Shown here: one piece after another, positions 36,419 to 44,266 of the stretch
Numbering within the stretch: position 1 is the first letter of the stretch
Layout of the letters: the number at the start of each line of letters is the position of its first letter
Origin: Paenibacillus dauci
Lineage (GTDB): Bacteria > Bacillota > Bacilli > Paenibacillales > Paenibacillaceae
Direction of reading: 5' to 3'
Assembly (NCBI RefSeq): GCF_000971985.1
Contig: NZ_KQ040798.1
Location: 611,826-675,825, forward strand
DNA: 64,000 nucleotides
Translations under genes and position numbers: made by a program
Notes under the pieces: generated by a model
Database searches by the model: none
What the model saw: the letters and a program-made list of their open reading frames with translations, nothing else
Told to the model about the DNA's origin: nothing

Positions 36419-36545
36419 CTTTAAATAAAAATAATCTAATTTTAAAAATATTTTGTACAAAAATATACGTTTTGTATATACAATCCATATTGTATTGATT
36501 AGAATAATGACATATTCAACCAGTTCTCATGAAAAGAGGGGTAGC

Positions 36546-37460
36546 ATGGAGACCGTGCTTCGGAATTTGTTTCAGTCACTGGCCAAAAATCCTTCCGCCA
36601 ATAAAATGGCTAAAAAGTATGGTTTGCGCTTCGGTGCCAGACGTTTTGTTGCCGGCGTAACGATTGAAGAAGCTGTGCAGGCCGTTCGTACACTCAATCA
36701 GGATGGCCGACTGGCTACACTGGATCATCTGGGAGAGTTTATCTCGACTCGCGAAGAAGCGATGGAATCTACCCAGATGTGTCTGGAGACGCTGGATGCC
36801 ATCTCGCGCAGTGGAGTACAGTCCAATCTGTCACTCAAAATGACCTCACTCGGTCTGGATATCGACCGCCAGCTCTGTATCGACAATATGACCTCTATCC
36901 TGACACGAGCACAAAGCTATGGCAACTTCGTGCGGATCGATATGGAGGATTACGCCCACTGCCAGATGTCTATTGATATCTACCGTGAGCTGCGCCAGCA
37001 GTTCGATAATGTAGGTATTGTACTGCAGGCCTATCTATACCGCACCGAGCAGGATATTCAAGATCTGAATGAGTACCGTGCCAATCTGAGACTGGTCAAA
37101 GGTGCTTATAAAGAGCCTCCGTCTGTCGCCTTTCCTGCCAAAGAAGATGTCGACAGCAATTACTGCAAAATTATTAGCCAGCATCTGACAAACGGCAACT
37201 ATACAGCGATCGCTACTCATGATGAGAAAATTGTCCGCTATGTGCGCGAGGAAGTTACACGTCATCATATTCCTTTGCATCAATTTGAATTTCAGATGCT
37301 GTATGGCATCTGCGAAGACCTTCAGAAACGACTTGTGCAGGACGGCTACAAGGTACGTGTATATGTACCGTATGGACGTGACTGGTTCGGTTACAACATG
37401 CGCCGGCTGGCAGAGCGTCCGGCCAATATATGGTTTGTACTCAAAAACCTGTTCAAGTAA
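36546..37460 (+). CDS. putB: Proline dehydrogenase
   Basis: A 304-residue monofunctional FAD-dependent proline dehydrogenase, the usual size of the Bacillus enzyme. It oxidises proline to pyrroline-5-carboxylate and is peripheral to the membrane. Conserved parts are SLKMTSLGLD, FVRIDMEDYAH, VLQAYLYRTEQD, RLVKGAYKEP, IATHDEK, QFEFQMLYGI and the C-terminal VYVPYGRDWFGYNMRRLAERP, which holds the substrate arginines. ATG 36546 has GAGGGG upstream; the longer frame back to 36453 covers the promoter region. The next enzyme of the pathway is at 39627, and both share the TGTTCA-N4-TGAACA operator. Confidence 0.94.
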   Translation: METVLRNLFQSLAKNPSANKMAKKYGLRFGARRFVAGVTIEEAVQAVRTLNQDGRLATLDHLGEFISTREEAMESTQMCLETLDAISRSGVQSNLSLKMTSLGLDIDRQLCIDNMTSILTRAQSYGNFVRIDMEDYAHCQMSIDIYRELRQQFDNVGIVLQAYLYRTEQDIQDLNEYRANLRLVKGAYKEPPSVAFPAKEDVDSNYCKIISQHLTNGNYTAIATHDEKIVRYVREEVTRHHIPLHQFEFQMLYGICEDLQKRLVQDGYKVRVYVPYGRDWFGYNMRRLAERPANIWFVLKNLFK

Positions 37461-37521
37461 AGCCAAACAGGCTTGCCTGTGAGCGAATACGCTCTTCAGA
37501 CAAGCCTGGTGCAGCAACAGT

Positions 37522-39276
37522 TTACAACTGATGCTTGGTCATTTTGTTATACAGGGTACCACGGGAGATGCCGAGAATCCGGGCAGCGATACTCTTATTA
37601 CCAGCAGCTTTTTGTATCGCTTCTTCGATGCGCAGCTTTTCTTCCTCTTCGGTAACACGGGCTTTGAGGCTGTGCGCTATCAAAGGTTCAGAAGATTCGG
37701 AGACAATGATATCTTCCTTTTCCCTTGTAAATGCCGGAGGCTGATCTCCCTGCAGCGATTCGGGCAGATGCTCCAGCAGCAGGGAATCCCCTTCACTCAG
37801 AATCACACAGCGTTCAATGACGGCACGCAATTCGGCAATATTACCCGGCCAGTCATAACGGGCAAATGCCAGCATGACTTCCGGTGCTACTCGCGGTACG
37901 GGCTTCTGGTAATGTACGGCAAATTCGCGCAGATACATATGCACCAGTATCGATAGATCTTCCCTGCGTTCACGCAGCGGAGGTACCGTAATTGTAACGA
38001 CACCCAGCGCATAATACAACTCGGAGCTGAATTGCTGATCGGTGACACGCTGATCCAGTGCGGTCCGCGTACCCGCGATAATCCGTGCATGAAGCGGAAT
38101 ATCTTCCTGACCTCCATAACGGCGGAAAGAACGCGTCTTGATCGCACGGTACAGCTTATTCTGGATATCCGGCGGCAGCTTGTCGATTTCATTCAGAAAC
38201 AGGGTACCCTCCCCTGTCTGCTCCAGCTTGCCCGCTTCCTGAATATCCTGACCGGAATACGTACCGCCGATAAAGCCGAACAGTTCACTGTCCAGCATCC
38301 CCGGCGGCACGGCACCACAGTTCAGGGACAGAAATGGAGATTCTGCATGGACGCCGGCCAAATGGATCGCCCGGGCGAGCTGTTCCTTGCCGGAACCGGC
38401 TTCTCCATACAGCAGCGCTGGTGTATTCAGCTCAGCGATCTTTTTGCCGATCCGAACAACCTTGCTGATGCTGTGACTCTGTCCATCCATCAGGGTAAAC
38501 GGATCACTCCTACGCGGCATTGTATCGAGAATGCTCGCCTGGGCATGGGACAGCTCCCGGTTTAATTTGACCAGATGAGTGATATCCTGCTCGGAAGACA
38601 GTCCGCCTACGACATGACCCGATGCATCCAGTACCGGGGAAGCATTGATCAATACGTGAGTACCTTCGGAAGATTTGTGATACATGTTGCGGACTTTGCG
38701 TCCTTCATCCAGTACGCGCAGCAGCATAATCGATTCCGGATCAAAATGCTCACCAATGGTCTGGCCCATAATACGTTCATACGGAATACCGTAAATCTGC
38801 GCAGCCGCATCATTCCAGCAGATAACCCTGCCCTCCTGATCCACTGCGGTTACGGCATCGGTCACGGTATCCAGCAGTCCATTCAGGTACATCTCGGCTT
38901 TGCGTTTCTGATGATGCAGCTGGCGCAGAAGATCACCACCATGAAGATAGCCTGCTGCCTGCCCATCCGGCATTGTGAATACAATCGGGCGACTCAGCGA
39001 ATCGGGCAGCTGATCGATCCATTTATCGTCTGCTTGCTCTATTATTTCTCTATTTACCATAGGCGAAGGTTCACAGGTAGCCAGAGAACTCTCGACAGAA
39101 CCTGCCGTCTCCTGCCAGAACTGAAGATCCTCGGATGTAAACAGGTACGTCTTACGGTTATAACGTATACAGACTGCCTGGTCCTGCAGCAGTAATTCGA
39201 CTACCTTTTGCGCTTCTGCCTGCTGCGGCAGTTGGGTTATATTTTCATTTATTTGTAATTGTTCATTATTGAACAT
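37522..39276 (-). CDS. PAS/AAA/Fis-type enhancer-binding-protein-like regulator of proline genes
   Basis: A 584-residue protein with the NtrC/RocR plan: an N-terminal region, PAS (about 128-240), AAA+ (about 265-490) and a Fis-type HTH (about 548-584, AAGNKSIAARILGISRGTLY). Key residues are altered. The sigma-54-contacting GAFTGA loop reads GTYSGQ (338-343). The Walker B aspartate is Asn362 in GTLFLNEI. The arginine-finger segment FRxDLYYRL reads FSSELYYAL (416-424). Walker A (GEAGSGKE) is kept. It therefore probably regulates sigma-A promoters, as TyrR does. It lies between proline dehydrogenase and P5C dehydrogenase genes, and its own start codon lies in an operator copy, so autoregulation is likely. 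Confidence 0.88.
   Translation of the reverse strand: MFNNEQLQINENITQLPQQAEAQKVVELLLQDQAVCIRYNRKTYLFTSEDLQFWQETAGSVESSLATCEPSPMVNREIIEQADDKWIDQLPDSLSRPIVFTMPDGQAAGYLHGGDLLRQLHHQKRKAEMYLNGLLDTVTDAVTAVDQEGRVICWNDAAAQIYGIPYERIMGQTIGEHFDPESIMLLRVLDEGRKVRNMYHKSSEGTHVLINASPVLDASGHVVGGLSSEQDITHLVKLNRELSHAQASILDTMPRRSDPFTLMDGQSHSISKVVRIGKKIAELNTPALLYGEAGSGKEQLARAIHLAGVHAESPFLSLNCGAVPPGMLDSELFGFIGGTYSGQDIQEAGKLEQTGEGTLFLNEIDKLPPDIQNKLYRAIKTRSFRRYGGQEDIPLHARIIAGTRTALDQRVTDQQFSSELYYALGVVTITVPPLRERREDLSILVHMYLREFAVHYQKPVPRVAPEVMLAFARYDWPGNIAELRAVIERCVILSEGDSLLLEHLPESLQGDQPPAFTREKEDIIVSESSEPLIAHSLKARVTEEEEKLRIEEAIQKAAGNKSIAARILGISRGTLYNKMTKHQL
39260..39275. promoter_or_regulatory. Proline-operon operator, copy 2, over the regulator's start codon
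   Basis: The same 16-mer, TGTTCATTATTGAACA. It overlaps the ATG of the regulator (39274-39276) and so encodes its first residues, FNNEQ. Binding here would block its own expression. Confidence 0.75.
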
Positions 39277-39488
39277 AATAATCTCTCACTCCATGTAATT
39301 TAGTAACAATTTAACATGGCTGCCCCTCTACTGACAACTATATGACAGATTTGGCTATTTCGATCTATTCTGTTATAGATCTGAAATGAATGTTGATTGT
39401 CCCGTAAAGAAATGGATCATTACTAAAAAAATAGGCCTCCCTTGATGAAAGTGATGGATTCGGGTATTTAATATACTTTCCAGCTAAA

Positions 39489-39504
39489 TGTTCATTATTG
39501 AACA
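39489..39504. promoter_or_regulatory. Proline-operon operator, copy 3
   Basis: TGTTCATTATTGAACA again, 123 bp upstream of the P5C dehydrogenase start and 229 bp from copy 2. Its centre is about 60 bp before a TATAAT, a typical activator position. Confidence 0.8.
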
Positions 39505-39528
39505 ATTATTTAAGTACTTTTGTTTAAA

Positions 39529-39559
39529 TTGTACAATTCAAATGATAAAAGTGTATAAT
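39529..39559 (+). promoter_or_regulatory. Likely sigma-A promoter of the P5C dehydrogenase gene
   Basis: TATAAT (39554-39559) is preceded by TTGTAC (39529-39534) at 19 bp. The weak -35 suggests dependence on an activator. No -24/-12 (TGGCAC-N5-TTGC) element is seen. Confidence 0.5.
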
Positions 39560-39626
39560 CCAATTAAATGTATGTGCTTACAAATTATGATTGTATTCTG
39601 CTTCCATATTGAGAGGAGATAAATCA

Positions 39627-41195
39627 ATGAGTAAAACAACAAATATCCAAACATTTTCCAATGAACCTTTTGTAGATTTCAGCCAACCGGACAATCGTGA
39701 AGCAATGAAACAGGCTATTGCCCGCGTCCGCGCAGAACTTGGCCAGACTCTTCCTTTGCATATTGGAGACCAGAAGATTGTAACCGAAGACAAAATCGTT
39801 TCTATCAATCCTGCGAACAAGGATGAAGTGATCGGTTATATGAGCAAAGCCAATCAGCAGCTCGCTGAACAAGCGATGCAGACAGCGCTGGAGACATTTG
39901 AGACATGGAAAAAGGTTCCTGCCCGTATCCGTGCCGATTATCTGTTCAAAGCAGCTGCCCTGATGCGCGAACGCAAGCATGAATTCTCGGCGATGATGAT
40001 TCTGGAAGCCGGCAAAAACTATGCTGAAGCCGATGCTGATACAGCAGAAGCGATTGACTTTATGGAGTTCTATGCCCGCGAGATGCTACGTCTGGACCAG
40101 ATTAATGAGACCCAGCCACTGACCCCTATCCCCGGTGAAGATAACCGACTGACCTATATTCCTCTCGGTGTAGGTATTGTTATTCCGCCGTGGAACTTCC
40201 CGCTGGCCATCTGTGTCGGTATGACGACAGCTGCTGTAGTATCCGGTAATACCGTGCTGCTCAAGCCTGCTTCTACTACACCGGTCATCGCTCATATGTT
40301 CGTTGCGCTCATGGAAGAAATCGGATTGCCACCGGGCGTGATCAACTTTATTCCGGGCAGTGGTGCCGAAGTCGGCGATTATCTGACTACTCATCCGAAG
40401 ACACGCTTTATCAGTTTCACCGGTTCCAAGGAAGTCGGTCTGCGCATCAGCCGTCTCGCCGCTGATACCGTAGAAGGTCAGATCTGGATGAAACGACTGG
40501 TCGCGGAAATGGGCGGCAAAGATGGAATCGTGGTCGACGAGACGGCCGATCTGGATGCAGCGGCCCAGGCGATTGTTGCTTCTGCCTTTGGCTTCCAGGG
40601 TCAGAAATGCTCGGCAGGCTCACGCGCTGTAATCGTGGAATCCGTCTATCCACAGATTGTAGAAAAAGTAACCGAGCTAACCGGACGGTTATCTATCGGT
40701 CTACCGGAAGAGAACTATCCATCCGGACCGGTTATTGATGAAGCCTCTTATAATAAAATTCTCGATTACATCGAGATCGGCAAAAACGAAGGTCGTCTGG
40801 TCGCAGGCGGTAACAAAGCAGAGGGCAACGGCTACTATATCCAGCCTACAGTGTTCGCGGATGTAGATCGCAAAGCCCGCCTCATGCAGGAAGAAATCTT
40901 TGGCCCGGTACTGGCTCTGTGCTCCGCCAAAGATTATCAGGAAGCAATCGAGATCTATAATGATACGGAGTTTGGACTGACCGGTGCATTCTTCTCTACC
41001 AATGAGGAGCGGATCAGTGAAGCGCTGGAGACGATGCACTGCGGCAATCTGTATGTAAACCGCAAATGTACGGGTGCGCTGGTAGGTGCGCAGCCATTTG
41101 GCGGATTCAATATGTCGGGTACGGATTCCAAAGCTGGCGGTCATGATTATCTGCTGCTGTTCACCCAGGCGAAATTGACTTCGCGCAAGCTGTAA
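39627..41195 (+). CDS. pruA: L-glutamate gamma-semialdehyde (P5C) dehydrogenase
   Basis: A 522-residue NAD-dependent aldehyde dehydrogenase. It oxidises glutamate semialdehyde to glutamate, the second step of proline breakdown. Seen are the cofactor segment [10 protein letters not shown], the glycine motif [11 protein letters not shown], the general-base glutamate in [14 protein letters not shown], and the catalytic cysteine in [16 protein letters not shown]. The length and these motifs match the RocA/PutC type. ATG 39627 has GAGGAG upstream. It shares an operator with the proline dehydrogenase gene. Confidence 0.94.
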   Translation: MSKTTNIQTFSNEPFVDFSQPDNREAMKQAIARVRAELGQTLPLHIGDQKIVTEDKIVSINPANKDEVIGYMSKANQQLAEQAMQTALETFETWKKVPARIRADYLFKAAALMRERKHEFSAMMILEAGKNYAEADADTAEAIDFMEFYAREMLRLDQINETQPLTPIPGEDNRLTYIPLGVGIVIPPWNFPLAICVGMTTAAVVSGNTVLLKPASTTPVIAHMFVALMEEIGLPPGVINFIPGSGAEVGDYLTTHPKTRFISFTGSKEVGLRISRLAADTVEGQIWMKRLVAEMGGKDGIVVDETADLDAAAQAIVASAFGFQGQKCSAGSRAVIVESVYPQIVEKVTELTGRLSIGLPEENYPSGPVIDEASYNKILDYIEIGKNEGRLVAGGNKAEGNGYYIQPTVFADVDRKARLMQEEIFGPVLALCSAKDYQEAIEIYNDTEFGLTGAFFSTNEERISEALETMHCGNLYVNRKCTGALVGAQPFGGFNMSGTDSKAGGHDYLLLFTQAKLTSRKL

Positions 41196-41281
41196 GGGTT
41201 GGGTGATAGTTAGAAGTAGTTAGGCGTATGACTGGATATGGATACGGTTGAAGTGGCATGGTGAGTTTATCATTTTATAGT

Positions 41282-41315
41282 AAAAGCCCCTGTAGGTGTG
41301 GTTACAGGGGCTTTT
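41282..41315 (+). terminator. Terminator of the P5C dehydrogenase gene
   Basis: AAAAGCCCCTGTA and TACAGGGGCTTTT are exact complements around an 8-nt loop. Confidence 0.93.
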
Positions 41316-41372
41316 GATTGTGGTTGTGGTTTCGTTGAACAGGGCTTGGTCTGTTCTTCATCATTCACTTCA

Positions 41373-41483
41373 GAAAAGAATAAGAGCATGTCCTCCGGTT
41401 AAGCCTAGAGATCCTTTATGGATTGGAGTACATGAGGATCTCCAGGCTTAAATGTCGTCCTTTGCTCTTATTTCCTTTCTTTC
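41373..41483. repeat. Structured hairpin element, copy 2
   Basis: Inner arms 41400-41415 and 41435-41450 pair with one mismatch, and outer arms AAGAATAAGAGCA and TGCTCTTATTTCCTT pair. Neither stem matches copy 1 (24971-25076) in sequence. The internal segments GTCCTCCGGT (41390-41399) and GTCGTCCTTTGC (41454-41465) are identical to it. The element lies between convergent genes, after the P5C dehydrogenase terminator. Confidence 0.75.
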
Positions 41484-41573
41484 GTTACGTGCGTGAGCTT
41501 CTTTTCAAAAACAATAAAGTTAAGTTGCAGATAGAACATTCTTCCACATCCAAATGATTTGGGTTAATCAATT

Positions 41574-43721
41574 TTACTTGATTGGAGAGCGTGCATACCC
41601 GCTTCCACTTTTGATGGCATAGCCATCTTTGAATGTGTTCACAGAAGCATCGATACTCAGGTAGCCCGAGAATGATCCGTCAACAAGGTTGTAGCCCATA
41701 TCGTCGTAAAAGTCTCCGTACGTTATTGCATTTCCACTTGCTCCGCCATGCTTCTCCTTGCTTTCGCCGCCTTGCACAATAGACATCCCTTTGATGACAG
41801 CATGATCGCTTACGGTATAATACCCACCTACAAGTGCGCTTTCCATTACACTACTACTGCCAGATATAGCAGCATCGTCGCGAACGATCGCCCGATCGCT
41901 TACATGCGCCTGATCGGTAACGGCTGCATATCCATCCACAATAGCATAGTCACTCAGCCAGGCAGAGCCATCGATTACTGCATTGCCTTGCGCCATTGCA
42001 TGACCGGTTAAGCGCGCATTGCCGCTGATCTGTGCATCGCCTCGTACAATGGCATTGTCCTCAATTCGGGCATTTTGCTTCACTACTGCATTGTCCAGCA
42101 CCCGGGCATTGGGTGCGACATATACACTTGCATCGACAAAAGCACTGTCCGCCACAAAACCTCCTCCATTTCCATGACGATGTCCGGAGACTCCAGAGTC
42201 TATACCGATTGGCGACAGATTGGGTTCGGCATGTTCCAATTGAAGTGTATACGGATAACGAGGTTTGGATTCAAAAGGTTTGTTCTTTTCCGAAAAAGTC
42301 TGATCCCAGCTGCCAATGCCCATTTTCGACTGGCTCATGATTGAAAGTGACGGTGTAGCTGCTACACTGATATAGGCTTTTTCGCCTGTTGTGATTGACT
42401 GCTGCACTATCTCGCCGCTGCCAAATGGCTTGCTGTAGCGGCTGATTCCATGGTTATCCTCAACGATTAGATACGCTTGCCAGTTGGCGTCTGCTGCCTG
42501 GGTCAAACCGTTCAGTCGGGCTGTCACAATCACCGAATTCTGTCCGGCTGGAATCCGTACCTGCAGCGGGATGATATTATATCCAGCTGCCTGAGGCGCA
42601 CGTTCTGGCGGAACCTCATAAAGGTTGGCCTGTCCTTGCACTGCATTCAGCATGGTGTATAACTGCTGCTCATACAATTCGCCATTTTGCAAAAGACGAT
42701 GAATCTGCTCGTTATAACTCTTTTTTTCACGAAAATCGAATGTTGCCATATGAGCTGCGTAACGTCCGATCGTGTCCCTTAGATTAGTTTGAGGATTAAC
42801 ACGGGCGATTAGTTCGTAAAAAGACTCCTGCTGATTTTGCGGATTGCCGGAACGGAGCAGTTTGGCCATAAAACCTTCACCATATCCCGGCAGTTGATCC
42901 GGGTTCTCCTCCAGATATTTCACAAACGGCCATGCTTCATAATAGGCGCGTCCGTTAACGGCTGTTAGGGATAAAGCTCTTACATATGGAGGTGTCAGCT
43001 CGGGTACACCTGTGCCGCCACTCTGTTGGTAGTCAGCGCTAGTAATATATTCTTCACGAAACCAGTTGGCAATGGTCTCATACCACGGACCAAGATAAGG
43101 ATTATCTCTCCAACTGTTATTCGACTGGGCAAATTGCACAGCATGGCCCAATTCATGAGGAACAACTGTATCATTTTTTAGTGCATCTGGTGCCATCATC
43201 AGATAAGGGTACCCATCGGTATCCATTCCTGCGAAAGCCCAGCCTTTCTCATATAACGGAAGTCCAGTCTCCATAATTACCACGTTAATTTTGTATGGAT
43301 GAGTATTGGCGCTCGATAAGACCGAAGTGAAAGGTGGCTGCATATGAAGTTTGTCCATATAGAAAGTCAGCGATTGTTCCAGCATCTGACCTGCCTGTGC
43401 CAGCAGTTCAGGAGTAACCTGTTGATTAAGATCTCCATTCCCCCACAATATCTGAAAATGTCTGGTCTCGTAATGATTGGCATTCGCTGCAGACAACACT
43501 TGATCATCATTACGTACTCCGCGTACAGCATATACGTTTGATGCCGGGTACTGGACAGACTTTGAATTCATGGTCTGCACACTGGAAGACACATCCGAAG
43601 CCTCCACAGAAGGAGTGATAATAGCACCGGAGCATGTTAGAAATGCCGTCGCTGTGAGCGTACCAAGCAGACCTATTTTAAGCATTTTTTTCTTTGGGTA
43701 GTGATTCGGATTGTATGGCAT
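41574..43721 (-). CDS. Secreted DUF6055-like zincin with left-handed beta-helix C-terminus
   Basis: A 715-residue exported protein. A Sec signal peptide (KIGLLGTLTATAFLTCSGAI) is followed at about 75-230 by a DUF6055-like domain with HFQILWGNGD and the metal motif VPHELGHAVQF (HExxH), next to WYETIANWFREEY, where the glutamate could be a third ligand. A beta-sandwich-like middle (about 380-490) follows. Residues about 520-655 carry repeats such as NARVLDNAVVKQNARIEDNA, the pattern of a left-handed beta-helix. A peptidase on a stiff stalk is plausible but unproven. AAGGAG lies 11 bases upstream of the start. It stands alone. Confidence 0.8.
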   Translation of the reverse strand: MPYNPNHYPKKKMLKIGLLGTLTATAFLTCSGAIITPSVEASDVSSSVQTMNSKSVQYPASNVYAVRGVRNDDQVLSAANANHYETRHFQILWGNGDLNQQVTPELLAQAGQMLEQSLTFYMDKLHMQPPFTSVLSSANTHPYKINVVIMETGLPLYEKGWAFAGMDTDGYPYLMMAPDALKNDTVVPHELGHAVQFAQSNNSWRDNPYLGPWYETIANWFREEYITSADYQQSGGTGVPELTPPYVRALSLTAVNGRAYYEAWPFVKYLEENPDQLPGYGEGFMAKLLRSGNPQNQQESFYELIARVNPQTNLRDTIGRYAAHMATFDFREKKSYNEQIHRLLQNGELYEQQLYTMLNAVQGQANLYEVPPERAPQAAGYNIIPLQVRIPAGQNSVIVTARLNGLTQAADANWQAYLIVEDNHGISRYSKPFGSGEIVQQSITTGEKAYISVAATPSLSIMSQSKMGIGSWDQTFSEKNKPFESKPRYPYTLQLEHAEPNLSPIGIDSGVSGHRHGNGGGFVADSAFVDASVYVAPNARVLDNAVVKQNARIEDNAIVRGDAQISGNARLTGHAMAQGNAVIDGSAWLSDYAIVDGYAAVTDQAHVSDRAIVRDDAAISGSSSVMESALVGGYYTVSDHAVIKGMSIVQGGESKEKHGGASGNAITYGDFYDDMGYNLVDGSFSGYLSIDASVNTFKDGYAIKSGSGYARSPIK

Positions 43722-43908
43722 AGCGAGAGCTGCTCCTTCGTATGTGTAATAGGGATAATTCTTTTTTTATCGGCAGAAACTACTAAGTAATTAAACTATA
43801 ATACAAGTCTCTTATACTATGTAAAATCCTTAAAATACTTCATTAATGTTATATTATATAACTCATTAATAATTTTAGAGCATAATAAATGATTATACGT
43901 TAATTATA

Positions 43909-43937
43909 TTGACATAAATTTTAGAATCCTTTACTGT
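43909..43937 (+). promoter_or_regulatory. Sigma-A promoter of the nasBC operon
   Basis: TTGACA (43909-43914), 17 bp, then TACTGT (43932-43937). Transcription would begin just before the first ANTAR hairpin. Confidence 0.65.
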
Positions 43938-43950
43938 TACTTTATAACTT

Positions 43951-43991
43951 TCACACAAAGACGTGTGATCTTAATTGGTGGCAATGATGCC
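43951..43991 (+). promoter_or_regulatory. ANTAR-type dual hexaloop antiterminator of nasBC
   Basis: The first hairpin is TCACAC-AAAGAC-GTGTGA (43951-43968). After 11 nt comes GGC-AATGAT-GCC (43980-43991). Both hexaloops have A1 and G4. The GCC of the second hairpin also begins the terminator stem, as in the narK leader. The second stem is short (3 bp). Confidence 0.78.
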
Positions 43992-44028
43992 CTTTTCCTG
44001 TTGTTAATTCAGCAGAAAAGGGCTTTTT
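43989..44028 (+). terminator. Leader terminator before nasB
   Basis: GCCCTTTTC and GAAAAGGGC pair, with an inner CTG/CAG, followed by TTTTT. It is inside the leader, 238 bp before the nasB start, so it acts as an attenuator. Confidence 0.85.
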
Positions 44029-44266
44029 CTGTTTATTTCCACCTCGTTTATACATCGATATGATAATATGCTGTCTTTGCCAAAAGATGAACTTGATTAT
44101 GAAAAGGATGCGTAACCACTTAAAATATGTAAGGTAATTTAACATTAAGTATAAGAAATGATGAAATTGGATGGATAATTGCAAAATTATTGTAGATAAA
44201 CGCTTGAATAGTAAGATGTATACCCAAATAGAGACAGATATCAGGATGGATAAAGGAGGAAATCAT

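Noticed and set aside
36403-36545. Sigma-54 (-24/-12) promoter for proline dehydrogenase
   Set aside because: No TGGCAC-N5-TTGC-like element is found in the upstream region; only sigma-A-like hexamers are seen.
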